DNA of 64,000 bases, from assembly GCA_033557465.1 (NCBI GenBank), contig CM066032.1, forward strand, positions 449,808,270-449,872,269, written 5' to 3'. This document shows positions 44,280-54,317 of this stretch, one piece after another (position 1 is the first letter of the stretch; each line of letters starts with the position of its first letter). A model generated the notes under the pieces. That model was not told the origin of the DNA and ran no database searches. It saw only the letters and a program-made list of their open reading frames with translations. Both the position numbers and the translations under genes were made by a program. Source of the stretch: Ichthyophis bannanicus (lineage: Eukaryota > Chordata > Amphibia > Gymnophiona > Ichthyophiidae).

Positions 44280-45284
44280 TCATAAGTTACCAAGCAGCGA
44301 CAAGGGAACTTCAAAAAAAAAAGAAGCCCCCAAGGCGATCACTCTAGATCTAAGCTCGAGGAACTGCTTCCAGCAAGCCTGAGTAACCTTGCCCACATCT
44401 GGAAATACCTGCAGTTTATACCCACAGAACAACGTTTCTTTGTACTTGAAATAAGCACGTATAATTTTCAGTTTAAGTGATTCAGACCCGAAGGTCACCA
44501 CCAAAGTACATCTCTTGGGGATGACATCAAGTGAATCTTGCAAAAACTCTGTAAGATTAGAGCCTACCGAATCAACCAAGGAAGGAAGTTCCCTGGCCTG
44601 GTCCAAGGCCCCAACCTTAGGAAAAAAAGAATACATCTGCACAATGTCTACAGAGTCACCTAAGTGCAAAATTTCAGACAAATACTTTTTAAATAAAATC
44701 TCAGGAGAAAGCAGATGAGTAGAGGGGAAATTAAGAAAACGAAGGTTCCTAGCACGCTGGTGATTTTCCAACAATTCCAATCGGTAAGAAATAGAGGAAA
44801 TATCTTTCAGATAACCCAAATGGGAATCCTTATACAATTGGAGTTGGGAGTCTACCAGAGATAAGGAGCCTGCAAGATTAGTCATTTGATCATCAATTAC
44901 ATTGACCTTTTTAACAACATCATGTGAAAAATTACATAGTGCGGTAACAGTGGTAGAAAGACGTGTTTCAATATTCAAAAGCATTGACCAGATATCTGAA
45001 AGAGTCACCTCACTTTTAACTGGAAGGGAATCAATGGTGGATGCAGCAGGGCTTACAGGTACTAACACCGAAGAGACAACTGATGAAAGTACCTTTGCAG
45101 GAGTAGACGAGAAGGTAGGCAGAGGGAAAGGAGGTGGTGTCCGAAGAACAGGGCTCAAAGACGCCCCATCCAAAGACTGGCTAGCAAGCAGAAGGGCAGT
45201 TACATGCCTGTCCATGGGACCAGACACCTTACCACTCTCTCCTGACGATGTCTTGGCTGCTGGTTTCGCCTTACGTTTCCCCAT
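44280..45284 (-). CDS. L1-type ORF1 protein, intact (334 aa)
   Basis: The frame runs unbroken from the ATG to the stop on the minus strand. The N-terminus is basic (MGKRKAKPAAKTSSGESGK) and followed by a P/S/T-rich stretch with SGPMDRHV. The centre is a predicted coiled coil (about residues 100-180, with regularly spaced hydrophobics in NIETRLSTTVTALCNFSHDV). The C-terminal half is the RRM-like region of L1 ORF1p: NLRFLNFPSTHLLSPEILFK, CTLVVTFGSESLKLKIIRAY, LQVFPDVGKVTQACWKQFLE. The family forms trimers and binds its RNA. No neighbouring ORF2. Expression would need the tandem repeat upstream as promoter, which is inferred. Confidence 0.85.
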   Translation of the reverse strand: MGKRKAKPAAKTSSGESGKVSGPMDRHVTALLLASQSLDGASLSPVLRTPPPFPLPTFSSTPAKVLSSVVSSVLVPVSPAASTIDSLPVKSEVTLSDIWSMLLNIETRLSTTVTALCNFSHDVVKKVNVIDDQMTNLAGSLSLVDSQLQLYKDSHLGYLKDISSISYRLELLENHQRARNLRFLNFPSTHLLSPEILFKKYLSEILHLGDSVDIVQMYSFFPKVGALDQARELPSLVDSVGSNLTEFLQDSLDVIPKRCTLVVTFGSESLKLKIIRAYFKYKETLFCGYKLQVFPDVGKVTQACWKQFLELRSRVIALGASFFFEVPLSLLGNL

Positions 45285-45418
45285 GGGCAGGCCAAACTGC
45301 TGGTGCTTCTAAATTCACCAAGACGCACCAAAGGAGCACATAAGGAGCAGAGTATACCCTTTGTACCGCGCCCCTTAGAACGCGACCACGCAGGCCGCGA
45401 ACACGCAGCCGCGTGTAA

Positions 45419-45921
45419 ACCAGCCGGGCTTTGTAGGGCTCGTGGGGGGGTCCTCCACTCCCGAGGGCGGCCACACTCTGCCTGCAGATGACACAGCAGG
45501 CACCGGACTCCAACCAGGCACTTGCTCCGCGGTGGAAAACGAACCGCGGCAGCTCTCCCAACAAGGCAGGTCTCTCACCAGCAGGTCTAACACAGCCGGG
45601 CTTTGTAGGGCTCGTGGGGGGGTCCTCCACTCCCGAGGGCGGCCACACTCTGCCTGCGGATGACACAGCAGGCACCGGACTCCAACCAGGCACTTGCTCC
45701 GCGGTGGAAAACGAACCGCGGCAGCTCTCCCAACAAGGCAGGTCTCTCACCAGCAGGTCTAACACAGCCGGGCTTTGTAGGGCTCGTGGGGGGGTCCTCC
45801 ACTCCCGAGGGCGGCCACACTCTGCCTGCAGATGACACAGCAGGCACCGGACTCCAACCAGGCACTTGCTCCGCGGTGGAAAACGAACCGCGGCAGCTCT
45901 CCCAACAAGGCAGGTCTCTCC
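45419..45921 (-). repeat. 172-bp tandem repeat, about 2.9 copies (promoter monomers)
   Basis: Units begin at about 45419, 45591 and 45763 with CAGCCGGGCTTTGTAGGGCT and are nearly identical; the last ends at the insertion boundary. The position upstream of the ORF1 start resembles the promoter monomers of rodent L1s. Monomers of such low divergence support recent activity. Promoter role is inferred. Confidence 0.8.
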
Positions 45922-45938
45922 AGGTGTTGTCTTCTTTT

Positions 45939-46365
45939 CACCCTAATCAGATTGTGATCCTGTCCTCCTTAGAGGAGGATCTTCGAATGGACCCCTCATT
46001 TTATCTGTTGGATGCGAGGAGGGCATTAGTGAAGTATCTGGAGAGTACTAATTCCTTCTGTCTGTCAGACCATCTCTTTGCCCTTTTCAGTGGTATGAGG
46101 CCACATGTTATTGCTTAGTAGATTAAGGAGGCTATTGGTTTAGCCTATTGGATCACACTCCACTAGGTCACAAGCTGCCTTCTGGGCATAATTCTGCCTT
46201 GGTGTCACCAGAGGAGATCTGTAAGATGGTTACGAGATCATCTCTGAGCACCTTTGCGAAGAACTGCAGGTTGCATGTAGGAGATGGAACAGATGGTGCC
46301 TTTGGCAGGGCAGTTCCTCCTCTCACCCTGCATCCTGACTGCTTGGGTGCCTTCCACTCATCGGG
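45939..46365 (+). pseudogene. DIRS E recombinase, second part
   Basis: It resumes after element 1 with FHPNQIVILSSLEEDLRMDPSFYLLDARRALVKYLEST near 45940-46055, equivalent to FHVNQ...LLDVRRVLKSYL of DIRS B. ICKMVTRSSLSTFAKNCRLHV follows near 46208, aligned to ICRAATW...FAKHYRLDV. The Y of the active site is replaced (NCRLHV), and stops are present, so it is dead. Confidence 0.75.
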
Positions 46366-46770
46366 ACTGATCTAGCAGGATGATAAAGAAGCCAAAATTT
46401 ACATTCCTGATAATTCTTTCCTTGAATCCTGCTAGACCAGCCCAGGACCCATCCTGGAAGACTACTTGTAAAGGTTTAGGAGACCTGTTGCCTCTTAATA
46501 GCACTGTCAGGATTGGTGTCTGATGCAAAGTCATTTATGGTAAGAGAACAAAATGTTCATTCAAAATTGTTTAATATTTTTCAGTCTTGCTTTCGGCTTG
46601 GTAGGTGTCATGCTGACTTCTTTCAGTGCTGCACTAATGATGAGATGACAAAATGTTCCTGTAGTCTGCCTCCACATGCTGGCTGGAGAACCATAACCCA
46701 CTTGTCTGGACTGGTCTAGCAGGATTCAAGAAAAACAAATTATCAGGTATGTAAATTTTGCCTCATTTCA
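46366..46770. repeat. DIRS E internal complementary region and right inverted repeat
   Basis: ICR at 46366-46450: GGGACTGATCTAGCAGGATGA, then CTGATAATTCTTTCCTTGAATCCTGCTAGACCAG. The right repeat at about 46600-46745 ends GTCTGGACTGGTCTAGCAG and AAATTATCAGGTATGTAAAT. It is complementary to 21190-21310, and the ICR to these outer ends. Confidence 0.8.
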
Positions 46771-48834
46771 GTTCTGAGGCATTTGTCAAGTATAGCCTTT
46801 CTAGGGACCAGGTGGCTACATCTTGAACTTGTAGTTTTATATTCAGTCACAGTAAAATATAAATACATTTGCTTCGGAGAGAGAGATTTTTTTCCTGTTA
46901 TTAGTCACCTGAAGAGTACAGTTTGAGAGTAAATAGCAGGATCAGCTTTTATTTGTGCATATTTATGGAGAATTGTGTTACATTTTGTGAAAGTGGTGGC
47001 CTTTATTTCCTTTACAACTCTGAAGCAAACCTAATGGTGTTTGAAAAGTGGCCATAACTTGTGCATTATGCAATTTAAAAAAATTCTTTGAAGGGACACC
47101 ATTTGTGGGATTTAAGTGTAACAAGATTTTTAATAACTTTTTTTCAATAAAGCTTAGATTAGGTTTGTGGTTAAAACGTACAAAAAAATCTCGAGAGCAT
47201 TTTTGTATTCGATTGTTTGATGAGCTACTTCCTCTTTCTCTTTGTGTAGCTTGCAAGCATTGATCTGTTTAGTAGAATTCACAAATTTTTATCATTTGAA
47301 AACTCTTTGGCTCCTCTAATGTGTGTATTGTGTATAGAAAGGGGGAAGCTTGGATAAGCTGTTTCTCAAGGATCTTCAATATAAGGCTGAAGAACCGATG
47401 CAAGGAAGAGGAGTTAAACTTAAGGACTAGGGCTGCGCCTAAGGGATAGAAGACTTTATAGACCTGATGGCCTTTATGGCTTTTAAGGGAAATAATGCAT
47501 CTTTGTAAAAATTGGAAGGAAACCAAATTAAAGCGGTAGTAGATGGAAGCTAGCTAAATTAGATTGTCCATCTGCAAGTAAACTAAGTGGAGAAAATCAC
47601 ACAAAATGAAGAGAGAACCACACAGAGAGACTACTTTCCCATATAAGTTTGTAGTGGATGCAAATGAGCTCCATAGCAATCTTGCATGAGAAACTTTGCT
47701 ATGGTGTTGAGGCATAATTATTTTTTTTGTGAAAATTGGTCAGCAAACATTTTCTCAGTTGCAAAGTTCTGCTGAATTCTGCATTAATGAGCTAATTTGC
47801 ATGATAGTGCATTGCATTAGCCCATTATTGCAGAATTTTAGTAAACCTTTGCATGTAGTGGACTATGTACAAACTTTGTTGCTTGTAGAGGGGAAATTTG
47901 CAATTATTTTCAGAAGGGATCCATGCAAAAACACTTGCAAAATGACCACTTTTTGTTTTTTTATGCATGCCGGGGTGCCTTTTCCATTTTTTGCATGAAG
48001 GCCCCTTTTGTTCACTTACCTCACAGTTCTATATGCTTCCTGCTATAGAGTCTGATATACTAAGGTGCTATAAAAAATATGGAGGATAGGGAGGACGAGA
48101 ATGAAAATGAAGAGTGTGACTTCAAGAAAGGGAAAAATATTTGCAAGGCTTTGTGTACAAATGTACATAGTGTTCACAATGATAGAGGTAGGTTTGCATG
48201 GTGTTGCTGTTTTGATGTGATACAATAAACATGGATGTCATATAGTCTTACTAGGCTCTGGACTGCTCATGAAGGACAGGGTAGTTAAAAAAAAAAAAAA
48301 AAAAGAAAAAGGGAGAAGAGTGATTTTTTTTACATGAAGAAAAATGTTGGAGCAATTGAAATGAAGGGAATACAGGGAATAACGTGAAACTATGGTTTAT
48401 TTTAGAGAGGAGAATTGGAACATCCATTGACTTTGGCATGGTTTACAGACCTCCAGCAAAGGGAGAAAATGTTAATATTTAGTTGAAGATCTACATTAGA
48501 CTGACATGAAGGGGGCTGTACTGCTGATGTGAGACTTTAGTTGGTTAGGTATTGACCGAAGATCCCATAGACTCCTATGACTGATGTTTCCTGATTCATG
48601 ATGCCCATTCTCTGGAGAGTCTTTGCTTTATATATGCCAGATTTGACATAATCCCCTTAATTCATGTGAAAACCAAGTTACCTTTTCCTGATTAGGTCTT
48701 CTGTCTGCATAATGCAGCAATCAAAGTGACAGTCTTTAATATAGTTCCACAGACTACGATTCCATCTGAAACTCTGCACATGCATCCTGAAGCTCATCCC
48801 AAGGTTTTGCTAATGAAATAGCTGAGATTCTTCC
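46771..48834. other. Intronic sequence without recognisable gene
   Basis: AT-rich non-coding DNA. No gene, TIR pair or RT similarity was found by reading. The short ORFs here look like chance. Confidence 0.5.
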
Positions 48835-49539
48835 CTCTAGAAAAGTGGTTCTCAACCTTTTTTGTACCGTGACCCCTTTTACCATTGGTCAACTTGTGAC
48901 CCCCAATGATAAAATCAAATGCGTCTCTTTTCCATTGTCGCTGTAATCATTTGTTGAATTATTAATATATTATAGGCCTTTGCAATATGTTTTTATTTAT
49001 AAAATTTACTTATTTAAACCACAATAATCACAATAACAAGTAACAATATTTGATTTCAAAATTATGATGATTTTGTAGTCAAATCACTAATATGAAATAA
49101 AATTATTTTTTCTACCTTTGTTGTCTGACCAATTTATTCTCTGATCATGCTGGTCCCGATCTGAGGCTTCTGCTTTCCTGTCTTCTCTTAGCTCTCTTTC
49201 TGTGGTCTATGGTCCATCTGCAATTTCTTATCTCTTCTTTTGTCTTCTTCACTTCTTTCCATCAGCCTATTTCCAGTCCCAGTAACCCTCCCCAGTATCA
49301 GCACCTTTCCAGTCCTCACTCCCAGTACCTTCCAATGTCAACTTGCATTCCCATGACTGCCACTGGTGTCCATTCCCTTCCAGTCCCCCTCCTTCCCCAC
49401 TGACCAGTCCTTTCTAGTACAAATACCATGGCAGCCCCTCTCAGATCCACTCCCTTCCAGTTCCATTCTCCCATCCCCTCGTATCAGCCCATTTGTAACC
49501 TTAGCCCCCAGTTTTCTTCCAGGGCCAACAGCTCTATCC

Positions 49540-50330
49540 TCCACTCCCCACAATCAGCCCATTCCCAGTCGAAGCCCCCCAATCGGCTCGCTTCCAGTGC
49601 TAGTCCCCCCTCAACCCCATTACCAGTGCTAGCCTCCCCTAATCAGCCCAATACCAGTCCTACCCCCCCATCAGCTCATTACCAGTCCTAGCCTCCCCTA
49701 ATCAGCTCATTTCCAGTGCTAGTCCCTGCTCAACCCCATTACCAGTGCTAGGCTCCCCTAATCAGCCCATTACCAGTCCTACCCCCCCCCCATTACCAGT
49801 CCTAGCCCCCTCTAATCAGCTCATTTCCAGTCCTAGCCTCCCCGATCAGGTCATTTCCAATGCTCAGTCCATTACCAGTCCTACCCCCATATCAGCACAT
49901 TACCAGTCCCAACCTCCCCCTTGATCAGTCCATTTCCAGTTCTAGCCTTCCCTAATTAACCCATTACCAGTCCCAGCCCACCCCCCATCTGCCCATTATA
50001 ATCCTAACCTGCACTGTCTCTCCCCTCTGTCCAGCATTTATCCCCCATCTGTCCAGTATGTCCCCCTGTCTCTTCCCTCCCTCCATGTCAGCCCCCCTCC
50101 CTCCCTCCCTCCATGTCAGCCCCCCTCTGTCCATGTCAGCCCCCCTCCCTCCCTCCCTCCCTCCCTCCATCCATCCATGTCAGCCACCCCTCCCTCTCTC
50201 CCTCCCTCCCTCTCTCCATGTCAGCCCCCATGTCCATGTTAGCCCCCTCTCTCCATCCCCCTCCCTCCCTCCATGTCAGCCCCCCTGTCCATGTAAGCCC
50301 CCCTCCCTCCATCCCTTCATGTCAGCCCCG
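49540..50330. repeat. Minisatellites inside the hAT element
   Basis: From about 49540 to 49990 a unit close to CCCATTACCAGTCCTAGCC, alternating with CTAATCAGCTCATTTCCAG, recurs with variation. From about 50060 to 50330, CCCCTCCCTCC and CCATGTCAGCC units alternate. ORFs crossing the region come from the simple repeat. Confidence 0.75.
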
Positions 50331-50388
50331 TTGCAGGTTCCCTGCCCCCTCATCCCCTCTCCCTGTCTGCCCGCTACTGCCCTGCTGT

Positions 50389-50583
50389 CTCTTAGGGAAC
50401 CACGGCTATGCCTGTAAAACCGTTGCGGAGCCTTCCTGTCTCTCGACGGGCTCCGTGCAGCATTGTCCTGCCTCCAAAGGAAGTGGTAAACAACTTCCTT
50501 TGGAGGCGGGACAATGATGCACGGAGCCGAAAGGCAGGAGGCTCTGCAGCGGTTTTACTGGCATAGCCGCGGTTCCCTAAGAG
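50389..50583. repeat. Large palindrome (about 94-bp arms)
   Basis: The left arm runs from CTCTTAGGGAACCACGGCT to CCTCCAAAGGAAGT; the right arm is its inverted complement from ACTTCCTTTGGAGG to GGTTCCCTAAGAG. The spacer is about 8 bp and mismatches are few. RNA or single-stranded DNA would form a strong hairpin. Confidence 0.8.
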
Positions 50584-50770
50584 GCAGGGAGCCGTGGCTG
50601 CATTAGAAGGGACTGGGAGGTGGTGAGTTTGCCGCTGCCGAGAAGCGGACTCGGCAGCGGCAGCAACTTGTATGCTTTTTTTTTATGACGGAATGAGGCG
50701 ACCCCCGCTAAATCCTGTGGTGACCCCCGTGGGTGTCGCGACCCACAGGTTGAGAATCACTGCTCTAGAA

Positions 50771-51373
50771 GCTGAGAGCGCAGCTCTACTGCATTTTCAA
50801 CTGTCTTTATGGACCCAATGAGCAGAAGACAGGTCTGGGAATCCAGCTCAGCTCTCCCATATGACAGCATACTGCACTGCCAGTGGGTCATTAGGCAAGC
50901 TTCTGAAAGAGATTTTTTTCCTATTTATTTTTTAAAAGTAATCGTCCATTATTTGATGGACTTGTTCATAAAGAGTGAGATGTACTAAAGTGCATTACTG
51001 TTAGCATGTGCTAACAGCATTAATGCACATTATCAGTAAATAGAATCCGTGGCACAAAATGGGACCTCTGACAATTAACATGTGTAATAGATGCTAGTGC
51101 ATGGTAATGCAGTAGTGTGCTTCAGTAAATATAGTCTAAAGTGCAGGCAAACTGGTACTGTAGCACAAAATAGTAAATCTAAGTCCGAAAGATGATCATT
51201 ACAATCAATGTAAAAATGCCCCGCATGAAGGTACCCTAAGTATATCTATACTGGATTATTTATAGTGCAAAATTGTATGAAACATTTTTCTTATTTATCC
51301 TGTAATTACCAGTGATCATAATAATGTCATTAATTGTTGTTATACTAGTTTTATTTTTTTTATGTATTGATAG
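50771..51373. other. Intronic sequence upstream of FER exon
   Basis: No repeat recognised. The last part is T-rich and forms the acceptor polypyrimidine tract of the next FER exon. Confidence 0.5.
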
Positions 51374-51473
51374 GTAACAAAGACAGAATTGGAGAAGCTA
51401 AAATACAACTACAGACAGTTAACAAAAGAAGTGCACTCTGCCAGGGAGAAGTTCAAGGAAGCTGTAGCAAAAG
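51374..51473 (+). CDS. FER: FER coding exon (F-BAR domain), next exon
   Basis: The 100-bp exon continues the F-BAR domain of FER directly after the exon at 20871-21044. It encodes [19 protein letters not shown] and [11 protein letters not shown], a helical region rich in charged residues. It starts in phase 0 after TATTGATAG and ends with AAAAG/GTGTGTGATG, so 33 codons plus one base. That leaves a phase-1 donor. The sequence has no stop. The intron between the two exons is 30,329 bp. The next exons lie beyond the window. Confidence 0.93.
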
Positions 51474-51934
51474 GTGTGTGATGAGTAGCTGATAAAGGTT
51501 CAGAGATGAATAATGTACTCGATTGGCTTTTGTGATCATGGTGAAAAGGTCTGCTAAAACATTGTGGCAAGTATTTGCATTCTTAAAGCAGCATTTCAAA
51601 TCAATGACAGAGAAGGTAATTTTATAAAGGTTTTTCCACATGTAAAGCTTGTTCTACTCATGGAAAAGAGCTTTCATAACATTGTGTGGCCCAATATGTG
51701 CATATAAGTACATGCAACAAAAACATCCCCTGTGGGAATTGCTGGGGAGAAGCTGAGGTGAAATTGCAATGTATTCACATATTTGAAAGTATGCAGATAC
51801 ATGCACACACTTAGACCTTTGGAACAGATATACAATTGGACATGGACATTTGCACACTACTGGGGTTGATTTTGTTTTCCTATTTTATAAAGGCACACAA
51901 GTGACGTTATTTCACATAGATACCTTTGGGTGTG
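51474..51934. other. Intronic sequence without recognisable feature
   Basis: Non-coding, nothing supported. Confidence 0.4.
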
Positions 51935-52385
51935 ATGTTCAGCAGTGGTGGCTAGCCCTTATAAAGCAACTAGTTGTCGTCGCTGAACTTTAGACCCAGA
52001 TATTCAATGCCAGGGCCATATCTGTCCACCAGCACTGAATATCCAGGTTAGTCGGATAACAGCAAAGCTAACCACGCAGTGGCGATATTCAGCCACTGCC
52101 TGGTTTGCTTTGGTGGCGAAAGTTAGGATAGCCTTTAAAGCGCTTAACTTTCACCGCCGAGGGATAACTGGGCAGTGGCTGAATATCGCCGCTTCCCAGT
52201 TATCCCTGGGTGCCACCCCTGCTTTGCCCCTGGAATACCCCGATGCTAGCCGTCTAGCATCAGGGCGTTTAGCGGTGGCACCCGCAGATATTCAGCAACA
52301 CTAAGCACCTTAGTACTGCTGAATATCCCAGTCACCACAATTAACGCGGTTAGCAGGTCTGCTAAGCACATTAATCTCTTTGAAT
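51935..52385. mobile_element. Palindromic MITE-like repeat
   Basis: Repeated GATATTCAG and CTGAATATC blocks in inverted pairs, with inner inverted pairs such as GATGCTAG/CTAGCATC, give a folded structure. A related copy begins at about 63890 and runs off the window end (shared TGGCTAGC and CAGTGAATATCCAGGTTA). The family is not known to me, and no target duplication was identified. Confidence 0.55.
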
Positions 52386-52389
52386 AGCG

Positions 52390-54300
52390 GGCACCTTGTT
52401 TTCTGTAGGCAGACAGCTCCATTCAGTCACAATTGCTGATGCTGTGCATGGAGCCTCTGTGTACAGAGCCCTCCTCTAGCCAATAGAAGTCTTTAAGGCT
52501 TCTGAGTGTTTGTGTGTGACTATTTTTGCTGTTGCCAGCCCACCCACCCACCTGCTCCTTCAGTCTGTTCTGTCTACAGTGTTGTGCAGATCAGTCCCTC
52601 CTCCACTCGCGATTTGCCTCATAATTTTGAAAAAAGAAACTTCTCTTCCAACGCCTATTAGCACGGTACCGCCAGCTTCTGCAGCAGCACAGTTGTGTTG
52701 GTAATCTCTTCAGCGTCGATAAATGCAGCTCTTCAAACCCCTTCGGTCCCAGTACAGGCTCCGGCAGGAGAGAAAAAGGTCTAATCGGAAGTGCTGTGTT
52801 GTGAGGAGCAGCTTCCCTCCTGACAGCGGCCCCTTCACAACTCACTGCCTCACAGAAACGAGGCTCTTGCTCTACTCCAGTGCCTACTTCTGTAATGGCA
52901 GACAGCCTGTCTGCTCTAAAGAAGTTTGATTCAGTTAATGAAGACAGCTCTCTGTACCCTGGGTAAGAGTAAATCTAAATACAGGACAGCACCCATACAG
53001 CCTACCAATCTGAAACCAGGCTCAGAGGCACTCCCCTCAAAGCATAAACAAAAGAAGAGGCACTTTTATATGCTCTCCTCACAGGCCAGGCACTAAACAG
53101 ATGTCAAGGACCACTGACGTGTCCCCCAAACATCCTTTCTCCTGGTGCCAATCAGATGCCACTCAACTTTCCAACATGTCAATCCTAGCACTAGAAAACA
53201 AAATATCCCCACCAGAAAATCCTGTCTCTGCTATACATGCTGCTTTCCTTCACATTTTATCAAAATTTGTGCAGGACACTGCTGTTGTCCTCCAAAGTGC
53301 TACCTTGGATACCCTGTCAACCCCTACAGCAGAGCCACCCCCCTCAATCCTTCCTCTTCAGAACCCTGTCCATTCTCCGCAACAGTTGACCCATCCAGAC
53401 ATAGATTGGCCCCCAGAGACCTTCCAAGCTGGGTATAGCTCCCCCAGGAGCATGGTCTGTTTACAGGATTAAGAGCAGCTTCAGTTGAACAATGCCCCAA
53501 TACTAGAACAACAACCTGAGGAAAATCCCCCAGATATCTCCAATGACAAAGATTTCTATCCAAACTTCCTACAAAAATTCTCCAGAACCTTGACTCTATT
53601 CAAAAGCTTAACCCCAGCAAATAAAAAGGATTCTCTGTCCAGTCTACATTGGACTGCAGACATGCCTCCAGGCAGCAAAGGATGTAAGGTAAATGTCATA
53701 ACTTTTTGTCACTTATAATTTAACTGATGCTGGAAAACCAGCCTCTAAATTTATCACTCATGGTTTCTGATTGATAAACTGCTATTTTCAAGTAAATATG
53801 CAACCACCAGGATCAGTGGGGGCTACTTCAGTGGTGAATTTAAGGGAGCATTTCTTTACAGGAAATGTGCAAGGTTGCTACTGGAAATCCATCCATAAGT
53901 TAGCGAAGAACTATCTATCTCTGGAGAAAGCAAAGTTGCTTACCTATAATGGGGTTTCTCCATAGACAGCAGTGACATGTAGCCATACTCTCCCTCCAGC
54001 CAACCCTTCAAAAAAAAAAAAAGAGGAAAAAATATGAGATGCAGAAGACAATACTAATAACGTGAGACAATAAGATTTCTTTGATACGGATTCCTGCTGT
54101 TAACAGACTGAGGCAGCAGAGTGGACTGATGATGGTGTAAATAGTCACACACTGAAGCACTCAGAAGTCTTAAAGATTTTATCTATTGGCTAGAAGAGGG
54201 CTTTATACACAGAGGCTCTGTGTAAGACATCACCAGCAAGTATGGCTGCATGCCTCTACTCTCTATGAAGAACTCCCATTATAGGTAAGCAGCTTTTCTT
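52390..54300 (+). mobile_element. Diverged DIRS-like deletion derivative H
   Basis: The left end (about 52410-52545) is complementary to the right end (about 54130-54270). Shared blocks include AGCCAATAGA, CACAGAGGCTC and ACTTCTGAGTG and their complements. A third block at 53920-54000 (TTGCTTACCTATAATGGGGTTTC...) is complementary to the right outer end and is a candidate ICR. The spacing matches other DIRS elements here, but repeat sequences differ from families A-G. Only a gag-like ORF lies inside. The recombinase is absent, so this is non-autonomous. Confidence 0.65.
53101..53718 (+). pseudogene. Unknown ORF in DIRS-like element H
   Basis: An open frame at 53101-53472 (123 codons; Pro/Ser/Thr-rich, with LSKFVQDTAVVLQSATLDTL) is followed by an open frame at 53485-53718 (77 codons; FYPNFLQKFSRTLTLFKSL). 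Similarity to a gag is not clear. By position it would be gag, but it lacks the CxxC pairs and acidic region of the other copies. Function unknown. Confidence 0.35.
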
Positions 54301-54317
54301 TGTAAAAGCGCCTCCAA

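Larger units (their letters stand above)
43965..45921 (-). mobile_element. ORF1-only L1-type element 1 (HAL1-like), intact
   Basis: It is flanked by perfect 17-bp repeats AGGTGTTGTCTTCTTTT (43948-43964 and 45922-45938). Minus-strand layout: about 500 bp of 172-bp tandem repeats, a short leader, one 334-codon ORF, about 300 bp of 3' UTR with AATAAA, and a poly(A) tail. No endonuclease-RT. This is the layout of half-LINE-1 (HAL1) elements, moved in trans by L1. Perfect duplications and an unbroken ORF make it the youngest insertion here. It interrupts the DIRS E recombinase. Confidence 0.9.
21185..46770 (+). mobile_element. Old DIRS element E, exploded by nested insertions
   Basis: Its own sequence survives as pieces at 21185-22338, 24816-24938, 25206-25399, 31514-32506, 37057-37418, about 43091-43964 and 45939-46770, about 4.5 kb in all. 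Three things show that the pieces belong together. The left end (21190-21310) is complementary to the right end (46600-46745). Gag, RT, YR and ICR occur in the right order and orientation across the gaps. Several of the intervening blocks are independently bounded by inverted repeats or target duplications. E lies in the FER intron, about 140 bp downstream of the exon. It is heavily decayed, so it is the oldest layer. Confidence 0.8.
48843..50762. mobile_element. Non-autonomous hAT element, 1.92 kb
   Basis: Terminal inverted repeats AGTGGTTCTCAACCT and AGGTTGAGAATCACTG are flanked by perfect 8-bp duplications CTCTAGAA (48835-48842 and 50763-50770), the hAT signature. The interior has no transposase. 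It is filled by a CCAGTCCTAGCC-type minisatellite (about 49250-49990), a CCCT/CCATGTCAGCC-rich tandem tract (50060-50330) and a large palindrome (50389-50583). Movement would have depended on a hAT transposase in trans. Confidence 0.85.

Noticed and set aside
45419..45921. A CRISPR-like or satellite array
   Set aside because: Units of 172 bp are contiguous without spacers and lie inside a retroelement bounded by a target duplication, so they are promoter monomers.
49209..50517. Several Pro/Ser-rich ORFs of 64-134 codons
   Set aside because: They come from CCCT-type and CCAGTCCTAG-type tandem repeats inside a hAT element; similar ORFs appear in several frames.
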